In this document: positions 51,943-57,590 of the stretch, piece after piece | Numbering within the stretch: position 1 is the first letter of the stretch | How the letters are laid out: the number at the start of each line of letters is the position of its first letter | Virus record (IMG/VR): IMGVR_UViG_3300025759_000099 | Location: 1-61,461 of that record | Length of the DNA stretch: 61,461 nt | From: a virus | Reading direction: 5' to 3' (one strand) | Translations under genes and position numbers: made by a program | The notes under the pieces: generated by a model | Told to the model about the DNA's origin: nothing | Seen by the model: only the letters and a program-made list of their open reading frames with translations | The model's database searches: none

Positions 51943-52118
51943 TAGGGGTGGGGGGTTTCCTATATAGAGGGGGGTGGGTAAGTCGTTGATTTAATTATAA
52001 AAAATAGGGGGTGGGGGGTCGAAAACTTTGAAAACCGAAATTATTCGTGTGAAATAGTATTACATACTAGCGTGTAGCCTCGCAGAGTTTTTGGGGGGTG
52101 GGGGGTAGGTGGGGTCAG
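51943..52118 (+). repeat. Four G-rich clusters (GGGGTGGGGGG type)
   Basis: G-runs at 51944-51954, 51969-51979, 52007-52018 and 52093-52114 each contain two or more runs of 3-6 G separated by T or TA. They have the potential to form G-quadruplexes on the plus strand and C-rich leader RNA on the minus-strand transcript. Confidence 0.7.
51994..52022 (-). promoter_or_regulatory. Sigma70-type promoter for the minus (late) arm
   Basis: Read on the minus strand: TCGACC (52022-52017), 17-bp spacer, TATAAT (51999-51994). The -10 is perfect and the -35 matches four of six. It would start transcription near 51987, upstream of the terminase small subunit. Confidence 0.5.
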
Positions 52119-52169
52119 CATAGTCATAAAACACAATAAAAGACCCCTATACTGAAAGAAAATAAACAA

Positions 52170-52197
52170 TTGACAATTAAACTCAATTTGCTATTAT
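52170..52197 (+). promoter_or_regulatory. Strong sigma70-type promoter for the plus (early) arm
   Basis: Perfect TTGACA (52170-52175), 16-bp spacer ending in TGC (extended -10), TATTAT (52192-52197). A paired GTTATAAC site starts 29 bp downstream of the -10, in the 5' leader of the gene at 52282. Confidence 0.8.
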
Positions 52198-52226
52198 GTT
52201 CACAAGTCAGGCAATCCTGACCCGCT

Positions 52227-52244
52227 GTTATAACACGTTATAAC
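52227..52244. promoter_or_regulatory. Paired GTTATAAC site 1
   Basis: GTTATAACACGTTATAAC: two 8-bp palindromes with starts 10 bp apart (one helical turn). Located between the promoter at 52170 and the first plus-arm gene, an operator-like place. Confidence 0.7.
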
Positions 52245-52281
52245 AGGTAACTTTAAACTTAACTTAATAGGAAATTAAATC

Positions 52282-52908
52282 ATGAAACTATCTATATCTA
52301 CTTTTGATCTAACTGTAAAAAGCGCAGCCGCTGATGCTACTGCTGACAATCGACGCTCTGCTATGATCGACGCCTACATCGCCGATGGCATCACCAGTAA
52401 GATGTTACTGGCCGATACAAAAAAAGCGCCGAATGATGGTTATGATGCGGAATTGACTGAAAGCATTAATCTGGCTTTTGTTACCGGCTGGGGTAAGAAT
52501 GAGCTGGTACTGTATAAAGCGGATCATGCCAGCCTGACCCCTGTTATGAGGGAAAGACGTAATGAGCTGACCAGACGTTTGGGTTCATATCGCGGGGCAT
52601 TACGGCGCGATCTGGATAACAGGGCGGCAAAGGCAAAGGAAGAAAAGGAAGAAAAGGAATTTTTGGAAAAGATAAATGGATACAAAACAGAGGCCGCGAA
52701 AAAGAGAGCGATTAATCTGCGCGAAACCCAAAAAACTGAGGCAAAAAAGGCACGTACTACTAAACCAGCCCAATCTGCCGAGGCCGAGGTTATCGAATAC
52801 CTGACAGCAACTTACAATGTTCTGAAGAAAAAGGATTTCGCTATCATCTTCAATCGCGAAGATGTGCTAGAACAAGTAAATGAGTTGCTGGCAATATTCG
52901 AAGCATAA
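52282..52908 (+). CDS. First early protein, unknown, 208 aa
   Basis: A 208-aa protein. The N-terminal 110 residues look globular. Residues about 110-165 are a highly charged helical stretch (AKAKEEKEEKEFLEK..KKRAINLRE). The C-terminal 40 residues are a compact domain with a LKKKDFAIIFNREDVLEQV segment. No family recognised. As the first gene after the strongest promoter, it may be a host-takeover or regulatory factor. Its codon use (more G/C-ending codons) looks different from the replication genes further along the arm. A terminator follows directly. Confidence 0.7.
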   Translation: MKLSISTFDLTVKSAAADATADNRRSAMIDAYIADGITSKMLLADTKKAPNDGYDAELTESINLAFVTGWGKNELVLYKADHASLTPVMRERRNELTRRLGSYRGALRRDLDNRAAKAKEEKEEKEFLEKINGYKTEAAKKRAINLRETQKTEAKKARTTKPAQSAEAEVIEYLTATYNVLKKKDFAIIFNREDVLEQVNELLAIFEA

Positions 52909-52949
52909 TCCATTAACCTTAAACCCCGTTCGAAAGAGCGGGGTTTTTT
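52903..52949 (+). repeat. 47-bp stop-codon/terminator repeat, copy 1
   Basis: Runs from GCATAA (gene end) through CCATTAACCTT to the terminator T-run. It matches 53145-53191 at 46 of 47 positions. Confidence 0.95.
52921..52949 (+). terminator. Intrinsic terminator 1
   Basis: AAACCCCG (52921-52928), 10-nt loop, CGGGGTTT (52939-52946) and six T in total. It ends the transcript of the first early gene. Confidence 0.9.
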
Positions 52950-52967
52950 AATACAGGAAAAAACAAT

Positions 52968-53150
52968 ATGTCATTTAATACTGAAAGCCCCGTATGTAAT
53001 GGAAACGTATGTCCCAAAAAGAAAGAGTGCAATCGTTACATAGGATTCGAAATCGCGCAGGGATTGAACGTTGAACGTTATTGGACTCTTAACCCTACGT
53101 TACAGGAACGGTGTCAGGTAATACCTTGTAAGCATTTCGTTCCCGCATAA
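52968..53150 (+). CDS. Cys-rich small protein, 60 aa
   Basis: A 60-aa protein with five Cys: CNGNVCPKKKEC near the N-terminus and two near the C-terminus (C..PCKH), probably a metal-binding knuckle. AGGAAA lies before the ATG. It is enclosed by two near-identical terminators, so it is a single-gene unit. No family recognised. Confidence 0.6.
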   Translation: MSFNTESPVCNGNVCPKKKECNRYIGFEIAQGLNVERYWTLNPTLQERCQVIPCKHFVPA

Positions 53151-53191
53151 TCCATTAACCTTAAACCCCGTTCGAGAGAGCGGGGTTTTTT
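53145..53191 (+). repeat. 47-bp stop-codon/terminator repeat, copy 2
   Basis: Second copy of 52903-52949, again beginning at the last codons of a gene (GCATAA). One substitution, A to G in the loop. Confidence 0.95.
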
Positions 53192-53193
53192 TT
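53163..53193 (+). terminator. Intrinsic terminator 2
   Basis: AAACCCCG (53163-53170), 10-nt loop, CGGGGTTT (53181-53188) and eight T in total. Ends the Cys-rich gene. Confidence 0.9.
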
Positions 53194-53264
53194 CGCCTGT
53201 AATAAATACAATCCCTCCCTGTACCTGCATCAAATCCGGCTTTGCCCTGCTCTGTTCCCTCCCT

Positions 53265-53282
53265 GTTATAACACGTTATAAC
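53265..53282. promoter_or_regulatory. Paired GTTATAAC site 2
   Basis: GTTATAACACGTTATAAC, identical to sites 1 and 6. Confidence 0.7.
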
Positions 53283-53326
53283 AAGTCACTTGATCTCCCT
53301 CTGTTCACTAAGGTTCAACTTCGTTC

Positions 53327-53355
53327 GATACCAGTACCCTAGGGGCGCATCGCCT
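53327..53355 (+). repeat. GATACCAGTACC repeat, copy 1
   Basis: 29 bp from GATACCAGTACC to GGGGCGCATCGCCT. Contains the small stem GGCG-CAT-CGCC. Unlike copies 2 and 3 it is not directly preceded by a GTTATAAC pair. Confidence 0.9.
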
Positions 53356-53396
53356 TAGTGGTTTTTATGATGGGTACGGGATGTAGGATTGACGCT

Positions 53397-53449
53397 GTTA
53401 TAACATGTTATAACGACCCTGATACCAGTACCTTAGGGGCGCATCGCCT
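53397..53449 (+). repeat. 53-bp composite repeat, copy 2 (GTTATAAC pair + GATACCAGTACC)
   Basis: Begins with a perfect 18-bp palindrome GTTATAACATGTTATAAC (53397-53414), then CGACCCT-type linker and the GATACCAGTACC...GGGGCGCATCGCCT core (53421-53449). Matches 53515-53567 at 51 of 53 positions. Confidence 0.95.
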
Positions 53450-53514
53450 ACGCTGTTGCATAGTATTCAAGTCCGAGCATAACTAGGCAGGACGTGTTTG
53501 GCTAAATCCTCTTT

Positions 53515-53567
53515 GTTATAACATGTTATAACGACCCTGATACCAGTACCAGAGGGGCGCATCGCCT
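53515..53567 (+). repeat. 53-bp composite repeat, copy 3
   Basis: GTTATAACATGTTATAAC (53515-53532) followed by the GATACCAGTACC core (53539-53567). Differs from copy 2 only in two bases (TT to AG) in the middle of the core. Spacing between copies 2 and 3 is 118 bp. Confidence 0.95.
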
Positions 53568-53597
53568 GTGGCACATAACAAAGCTGAACAATACTCA

Positions 53598-53639
53598 ATC
53601 AAACCCAAATGTTCCGCATGTTCCTTGATGTTCCGTTTT
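53598..53639 (+). repeat. Inverted repeat with three ATGTTCC iterons, left arm
   Basis: 42 bp holding ATGTTCC three times (9-10 bp apart). It is the reverse complement of 53936-53977 at all but about five positions. Its first 17 bp can also pair with 53652-53668, with one mismatch. Confidence 0.9.
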
Positions 53640-53714
53640 GTTTTTTTAGCACGGAACATTTGAGTTTGGTTAGGTTTGGTTGTGTTTGATATAGGTTTGG
53701 TGGGGTTTGGTTGT

Positions 53715-53760
53715 GTTATAAAACTTAATAATAATAAATAATAATATAATATAATGTAAT
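53715..53760. other. AT-rich block, possible DNA unwinding element
   Basis: A run of AATAATAATAAATAATAAT-type sequence, almost free of G and C, between the two arms of the iteron inverted repeat. Confidence 0.6.
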
Positions 53761-53878
53761 GTACCAAATGTTCTGTTTTTTTCTTACTTTTTTCAAATCT
53801 GTAAAAACTTCTACTTTTTTTGGTTTAGCTAAACCTCCGCCTCCCCCCTCCTCTTTTACAGAAACCTCCAAAAATAAC

Positions 53879-53903
53879 GGAACATTTGGAACATGTGGAA
53901 CAT
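53879..53903 (+). repeat. Three tandem GGAACAT iterons
   Basis: GGAACATTT-GGAACATGT-GGAACAT with a 9-bp period, in the same orientation as the right arm of the inverted repeat. Confidence 0.9.
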
Positions 53904-53935
53904 CCCTTTAGAATCAACAACTTAGCCAAAAACCC

Positions 53936-53977
53936 AAAATGGAACATGAAGGAACATGCGGAACATTTGAGTTTAAT
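53936..53977 (+). repeat. Inverted repeat with three GGAACAT iterons, right arm
   Basis: GGAACAT three times (53941, 53951, 53960 region). Pairs with 53598-53639, giving a 42-bp inverted repeat around a 296-bp centre. Confidence 0.9.
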
Positions 53978-54090
53978 ATAGTTTATTTTATTTTTATGTT
54001 TTTTTGTTTATTTTAGTTGACCTAAGCTCTCGGTTTTGAGACTATGTAAGCTCACTTAGAGAAACAAGTTTTACCAACCCCAACCAACCC

Positions 54091-54118
54091 GTTATAACAC
54101 GTTATAACACGTTATAAC
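54091..54118. promoter_or_regulatory. Triple GTTATAAC site 5
   Basis: Three GTTATAAC palindromes at 54091, 54101 and 54111, exactly 10 bp apart, ending 18 bp before the ATG of the gene at 54136 and directly before its ribosome-binding site. Confidence 0.75.
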
Positions 54119-54135
54119 AAACAGAGGAGCAAAAC

Positions 54136-54357
54136 ATGAATGGCGAAACAACAAAGCTACGGCATGAGCTAATCCACATACAGGACGCACATGCACAAGC
54201 AATATACGAGTTGAAAGAAAGAATGAGCGAGGCACTTGAGTGTGTACGGCTTGCAAAGATAGCACTTAATCGTGACCCAGATACACACAGCAAGCACGAC
54301 ATAATCCAGTATCAATTAGAGTACGCAATCGAAGAACTGAAAGGAGGACAACCATGA
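54136..54357 (+). CDS. Small helical early protein, 73 aa
   Basis: A 73-aa charged helical protein (RHELIHIQDAHAQAIYELK..), possibly coiled coil. AGAGGAG lies 6 bp or so before the ATG in a leader shared with 54914. The GTTATAAC triple site lies just upstream. ATGA overlap with the next gene. No family recognised. Confidence 0.65.
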   Translation: MNGETTKLRHELIHIQDAHAQAIYELKERMSEALECVRLAKIALNRDPDTHSKHDIIQYQLEYAIEELKGGQP

Positions 54358-54653
54358 GAAAGATAGAAAAACAAATGATTCAAGCAATACGCGAAAAACG
54401 CGATTGGAAATCTAGCAACACCAAAGTGGTACAAGTACGTAGTAACGGCATTAACTACGCCTACATTTACCTGCACGATAACCACATTGCTACTGCTACA
54501 CCTGACACATGGGACAGAGCACCATTCGCCAACCCAAACAGAGATACATTCAGGTACTGGCCTACTGCTACAACGCGTAGCCGGTTACGTGCGCTGGGCG
54601 TAAACGCAAGTATTAAAAACCACTGTGCCGTACTGGACGGCATGACATTGTGA
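54354..54653 (+). CDS. Early protein, 99 aa, unknown
   Basis: A 99-aa basic protein with a beta-rich centre (KVVQVRSNGINYAYIYLHDN) and a C-terminal helix with TTRSRLRALGV. Small proteins with this type of layout occur in early regions of phages, but I cannot assign a family. Overlaps the previous gene by ATGA. Confidence 0.65.
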   Translation: MRKIEKQMIQAIREKRDWKSSNTKVVQVRSNGINYAYIYLHDNHIATATPDTWDRAPFANPNRDTFRYWPTATTRSRLRALGVNASIKNHCAVLDGMTL

Positions 54654-54667
54654 ATAACTTACAACCC

Positions 54668-54685
54668 GTTATAACACGTTATAAC
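54668..54685. promoter_or_regulatory. Paired GTTATAAC site 6
   Basis: GTTATAACACGTTATAAC, 16 bp before the ATG of the gene at 54702, directly in front of its GAGAGGAG ribosome-binding site. Confidence 0.75.
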
Positions 54686-54701
54686 AGAGAGGAGCCAAAC
54701 C

Positions 54702-54893
54702 ATGAAAGCAATACGATATAACCCAACACATACTTATACCGAAGAACAGGCATGTTCTATCGCTGACCGATTAACAGCGGCAGAACAGCAATTCAGCAAG
54801 GGCGAACGGTTTACTTTTGTGCCTTACTGCGCGGGAGAGGATTGCTACAAGGTGGCAGTATATGACGCAGGCAAATTTGTCGTGTATTTTTAA
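54702..54893 (+). CDS. Early protein, 63 aa, unknown
   Basis: A 63-aa protein with a helical N-terminal half (YTEEQACSIADRLTAAEQQF) and a beta-rich C-terminal half with two Cys. GAGAGGAG ribosome-binding site; GTTATAAC pair immediately upstream. No family recognised. Confidence 0.6.
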   Translation: MKAIRYNPTHTYTEEQACSIADRLTAAEQQFSKGERFTFVPYCAGEDCYKVAVYDAGKFVVYF

Positions 54894-54913
54894 AACTAAC
54901 AGAGGAGCAAAAC

Positions 54914-55123
54914 ATGATAAACGACTTTTACAACCTTTCAGACAGGCGTATATACGCAGTCGCATGGTTTTTTGGTAAACGTGTGAGGGAAATGCACGTA
55001 CACAATGTTGGCGCTGTCACCGCGCATTTTGAGGATGGTACAAAAAACGACTTAACTGGTAATGAGTACAACAAAGTCCTTACCAAATACTACAAACACA
55101 AAATGGCGGGAGACAAACCATGA
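54914..55123 (+). CDS. Early protein, 69 aa, unknown
   Basis: A 69-aa basic protein. Its leader and start (54899-54917) are identical over 19 bp to those of the gene at 54136 (54121-54139). It overlaps the next gene by ATGA. No family recognised. Confidence 0.6.
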   Translation: MINDFYNLSDRRIYAVAWFFGKRVREMHVHNVGAVTAHFEDGTKNDLTGNEYNKVLTKYYKHKMAGDKP

Positions 55124-55329
55124 AAATAACCAAGTACAAGATTGACTACAACTCAATGCCATACGGCGCACTGGCAAAAATCCCGAAAGGCACACCGGTT
55201 ATTCCGGCAGTCGGTCACCCACATCGTGGCTACTGGGTAGAGAACTGGAAGGGTATGACGAAAGCACAGCGAAGCTGGGCAGACAACTACGGCTACCATG
55301 CAACCGAATCTGAAGTGGAGGAAGCATAA
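55120..55329 (+). CDS. Early protein, 69 aa, unknown
   Basis: A 69-aa protein with a Pro/Gly-rich first half and a Trp-rich second half (RGYWVENWKGMTKAQRSWAD). ATGA overlap with the preceding gene. No family recognised. Confidence 0.6.
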   Translation: MKITKYKIDYNSMPYGALAKIPKGTPVIPAVGHPHRGYWVENWKGMTKAQRSWADNYGYHATESEVEEA

Positions 55330-55331
55330 CC

Positions 55332-55580
55332 ATGAGTAAAGTTAAAGAGTACATGCTATCGGATACGCCTTGCATTTACTGCGACGAGTTATACGACGTA
55401 CGACGTGCAAGAGCATTCCCGTACTGCATTGAGTGTACAAAAAAGTACAAGCTGGACGAACCAGTACGGTATCCGATTCTTGAGATGCACAAGCAAGCCC
55501 CAATGGTGTGCCGACCAGAAAGCGCGACCGACATAGCCAAACAAATCAACCCAAAACGATCAGAGAGGTGGATAAGATGA
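55332..55580 (+). CDS. Zinc-ribbon early protein, 82 aa
   Basis: CIYC (residues 14-17) and CIEC (32-35) form a zinc ribbon. The rest is basic without a recognised domain. It overlaps the next zinc protein by ATGA, so two different zinc proteins are made in tandem. Confidence 0.65.
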   Translation: MSKVKEYMLSDTPCIYCDELYDVRRARAFPYCIECTKKYKLDEPVRYPILEMHKQAPMVCRPESATDIAKQINPKRSERWIR

Positions 55581-55777
55581 AGGATAACGAAGATAAATGC
55601 ACGAAGTGCAAAGCACCCATAGTAGACGGTGGTCACTGGGGTTACTGTGACCCGTGCTGGCACTGGATAGTGGATGAGGACGAGTGCGAGCACTGGATAG
55701 TGGATGAGGGCAGGTGCGAGAGATGTGGATACATAAACAAAAAACTACAGGAGATAAATGATGAAAATGGCAAATGA
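55577..55777 (+). CDS. Multi-knuckle zinc protein with internal duplication, 66 aa
   Basis: The start at 55577 (ATGA overlap) is preferred over an upstream frame extension to 55508. Four cysteine pairs or half-pairs: CTKC, CDPC, a single Cys in each HWIVDEDEC/HWIVDEGRC unit, and CERC. The unit HWIVDE..CE is present twice in tandem (30-bp DNA duplication). Likely metal-binding; function unknown. Confidence 0.6.
   Translation: MKDNEDKCTKCKAPIVDGGHWGYCDPCWHWIVDEDECEHWIVDEGRCERCGYINKKLQEINDENGK
55661..55720 (+). repeat. 30-bp tandem duplication in zinc-protein gene
   Basis: Two adjacent 30-bp copies of CACTGGATAGTGGATGAG plus a variable end, differing at a few bases in the final third. Confidence 0.85.
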
Positions 55778-55955
55778 GGATTTTAGAGCATGGCTACGCT
55801 GGGCAATGCAAAGCCCACTACGCAAAGAGACAATGCTGTCACTACTAGACCAATGGGAGGAACAGGAACAACTACGCCAACAGCAACCAATACAGGAATT
55901 CAACACTGACTTTAACAAAGTACGCAACGCATTAGAAAACGGAGAGAAACCATGA
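55758..55955 (+). CDS. Small helical early protein, 65 aa
   Basis: A 65-aa protein with Trp-rich helix (FRAWLRWAMQSPLRKE) then a Gln/Glu-rich helix. An ATG pair at 55758/55761 (ATG-ATG) follows GGAG. Overlaps both neighbours. No family recognised. Confidence 0.6.
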   Translation: MMKMANEDFRAWLRWAMQSPLRKETMLSLLDQWEEQEQLRQQQPIQEFNTDFNKVRNALENGEKP

Positions 55956-56428
55956 ATAAACAAAACATAATCTGCGACCTTGACGGTACGCTGGCTGACC
56001 TGACTCACAGGTTACACCACATTAAAGGTGACAAGAAAGACTGGGACGCGTTCCATGCGGAATGTGTAAATGACAAGCCCCACGATGATGTCATCGAGAT
56101 TGTGGATACCTTTCGGCTGGGGAGCTGCGGGTGTGCTTACCCAAGCAAAGACCTGTACATACTGTCTGGGCGTAACGAGGCGGTGCGTGATGAAACCGTA
56201 CGGTGGCTGGAAGAACACGTTTCTGGTGTGGAGGATTGGGATATACAACTGCGTATGCGCAAAGCAAACGACCGCAGACCTGACACCGAAGTAAAGCGGG
56301 ATATGGTACGCGAACTTGGATTGACTCCTGATAACACGTTATGCGTGTTTGATGACCGCCAGTGTGTAGTGGACATGTGGCGTGAGATGGGGTTCCGCTG
56401 TCTGCAAGTACAGGCATGGAGTGAGTGA
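55952..56428 (+). CDS. HAD-family phosphatase (PNK 3'-phosphatase-like)
   Basis: A 158-aa protein with all HAD motifs: motif I DLDGT (Asp9 nucleophile, Asp11 acid/base), motif II LSGR (Ser72), motif III Lys115 and motif IV DDR (Asp134, Asp135). The compact cap-less layout resembles the C-terminal phosphatase domain of T4 polynucleotide kinase, which acts on nucleic acid 3' ends. No kinase domain is attached, so it might act on a nucleotide or RNA repair substrate with another protein. ATGA junctions on both sides. Confidence 0.8.
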   Translation: MNKQNIICDLDGTLADLTHRLHHIKGDKKDWDAFHAECVNDKPHDDVIEIVDTFRLGSCGCAYPSKDLYILSGRNEAVRDETVRWLEEHVSGVEDWDIQLRMRKANDRRPDTEVKRDMVRELGLTPDNTLCVFDDRQCVVDMWREMGFRCLQVQAWSE

Positions 56429-56562
56429 TGGAATATAGCCGCGAAGAATTGGAAGCTATGCTTGAAATGGTACGGCAGAAGATCGCTGACCAAGGATACA
56501 TAGTGGACGATAGACTGCTCGAAAAAGAGCGCAACATTAAACAACTGATAGATAAACTTTAA
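56428..56562 (+). CDS. Small helical protein, 44 aa
   Basis: Starts at an overlap with the HAD stop (GTGATGG). Encodes a 44-aa charged helix (SREELEAMLEMVRQKIAD). No family recognised. Confidence 0.55.
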   Translation: MEYSREELEAMLEMVRQKIADQGYIVDDRLLEKERNIKQLIDKL

Positions 56563-56578
56563 ACAACGGAGAAAAACC

Positions 56579-57526
56579 ATGAACAACGCAATGCAAACAA
56601 ATGTTACGGAAACACATAACAAACCAACACCAACTGCGCCTACTGCGCCTGACATAAAACCACTGGGAGACTACGGTGTGATGCTGGAGGTACACGTATC
56701 ACTACCGGAGTTTAAGAAACAAGACAAGCGGGCAAGTAAGCAGGTGGCGCAGGATAACAACGCCAACGCCAAACAGGTGGGTGTAATCAAGACACTGCTG
56801 GACATGCCGGAACTCAAAACACTGAAAGGACTTAAAAGCGAGATATACGCGGTGCGCGGTGACTTTGGTACGCCGATGGGGGTGAATCAATACTTTATAC
56901 CCAACACTCGCATCATCGACTGTAAGAACGTGTTAGAGCAACTACTTAACGAATTTAACGGGACAGGCAAGCAATCCTTTATCAACGCGTATCCCGCTGG
57001 GGTGACCAGAGCGCAACTCAATGCTGAAGGGCTTGGCTACATGTTCGACGAATCACTGTACCCATCGGTAGATAGTCTGTACTCAAAAATCAATGCGAGT
57101 GCGTCGTGGAATCAACTACCGTCAACTGGGGTTATGTCTGAGATACACAAACAGGCGCAGGAGACCTTGAGAGAGGAGTTTGCACATAACGCGAACAAAG
57201 CCCAAGAGACCCTGATGAACGGGGTATGGGAGCGACTACGTACCCCCCTACTCAATATGTCTAAGCGGCTGGACTACGGGGACGATGGGAAACCAAAAGA
57301 CGGTGGCTTTAAAGGTACGCTGGTGAACAACGTGCTAGAGATTGTCGACCTGATGAAGCACTGCAATGTCGGAAACGACCCGCGTATGGAACAGGTACGC
57401 ATTGACCTGCGTAATGCACTGACTGGGGTAACCTACGACAGTCTCAAGAACAGCGACGGGATGCGACGCAAAACGAAAGCCGAGGTGGATAAGATCATAG
57501 ACAACTTGCCGTCACTGGGATGGTAA
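56579..57526 (+). CDS. Unknown protein of the AAA+/VWA module, 315 aa (DUF3150-like?)
   Basis: A 315-aa soluble protein. A Thr/Pro-rich N-terminus is followed by a mixed helical core with LPEFKKQDKRASKQVA and a PSTGVMSEIHKQAQETLREE helical stretch. In other phages a protein of comparable size, often named DUF3150, accompanies MoxR-type ATPase and VWA genes; the match here rests on context and general layout. GGAG lies before the ATG. A 22-bp palindrome follows the stop. Confidence 0.5.
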   Translation: MNNAMQTNVTETHNKPTPTAPTAPDIKPLGDYGVMLEVHVSLPEFKKQDKRASKQVAQDNNANAKQVGVIKTLLDMPELKTLKGLKSEIYAVRGDFGTPMGVNQYFIPNTRIIDCKNVLEQLLNEFNGTGKQSFINAYPAGVTRAQLNAEGLGYMFDESLYPSVDSLYSKINASASWNQLPSTGVMSEIHKQAQETLREEFAHNANKAQETLMNGVWERLRTPLLNMSKRLDYGDDGKPKDGGFKGTLVNNVLEIVDLMKHCNVGNDPRMEQVRIDLRNALTGVTYDSLKNSDGMRRKTKAEVDKIIDNLPSLGW

Positions 57527-57535
57527 CAGAGCAAA

Positions 57536-57557
57536 TACCAAAAGCCGGCTTTTGGTA
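57536..57557. promoter_or_regulatory. 22-bp perfect palindrome
   Basis: A perfect palindrome centred on GCCGGC with arms TACCAAAAGCC and GGCTTTTGGTA, 9 bp after the stop of the preceding gene and 33 bp before the -35 at 57591. Without a clear U-tract it is more like an operator than a terminator. Confidence 0.75.
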
Positions 57558-57590
57558 ACGATTTCATGGAGCACAGGGACGTGCGTTACA

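Larger units (their letters stand above)
51850..52281. other. Divergent control region between the two arms
   Basis: A 432-bp interval with no gene. It holds a minus-strand promoter (51994-52022), a plus-strand promoter (52170-52197), one paired GTTATAAC site (52227-52244) and four G-rich clusters. The T-rich stretch at 51904-51940 follows the terminase gene start on the plus strand. Confidence 0.8.
53194..54135. other. Repeat-rich non-coding region, origin/operator candidate
   Basis: About 940 bp with no credible gene. It contains four paired or triple GTTATAAC sites, three GATACCAGTACC repeats, six to eight GGAACAT iterons, an AT-rich block at 53715-53760 (almost only A and T for over 40 bp), T-rich and C-rich tracts around 53765-53855. 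This combination of iterons, palindromes and an easily melted block is what many phage and plasmid origins contain. Confidence 0.6.

Noticed and set aside
53370-53489. 39-codon plus-strand open frame through composite repeat copy 2
   Set aside because: No ribosome-binding site, and it reads across a palindrome and hairpin core repeated elsewhere without a frame.
53516-53767. 83-aa minus-strand open frame across the repeat region
   Set aside because: Its composition reflects the AT block and iterons, and it has no ribosome-binding site.
54017-54048. Promoter before the early mini-gene cluster (TTGACC and TATGTA)
   Set aside because: The spacer is 20 bp, and the alternative -10 at 17 bp is poor; not strong enough to list.
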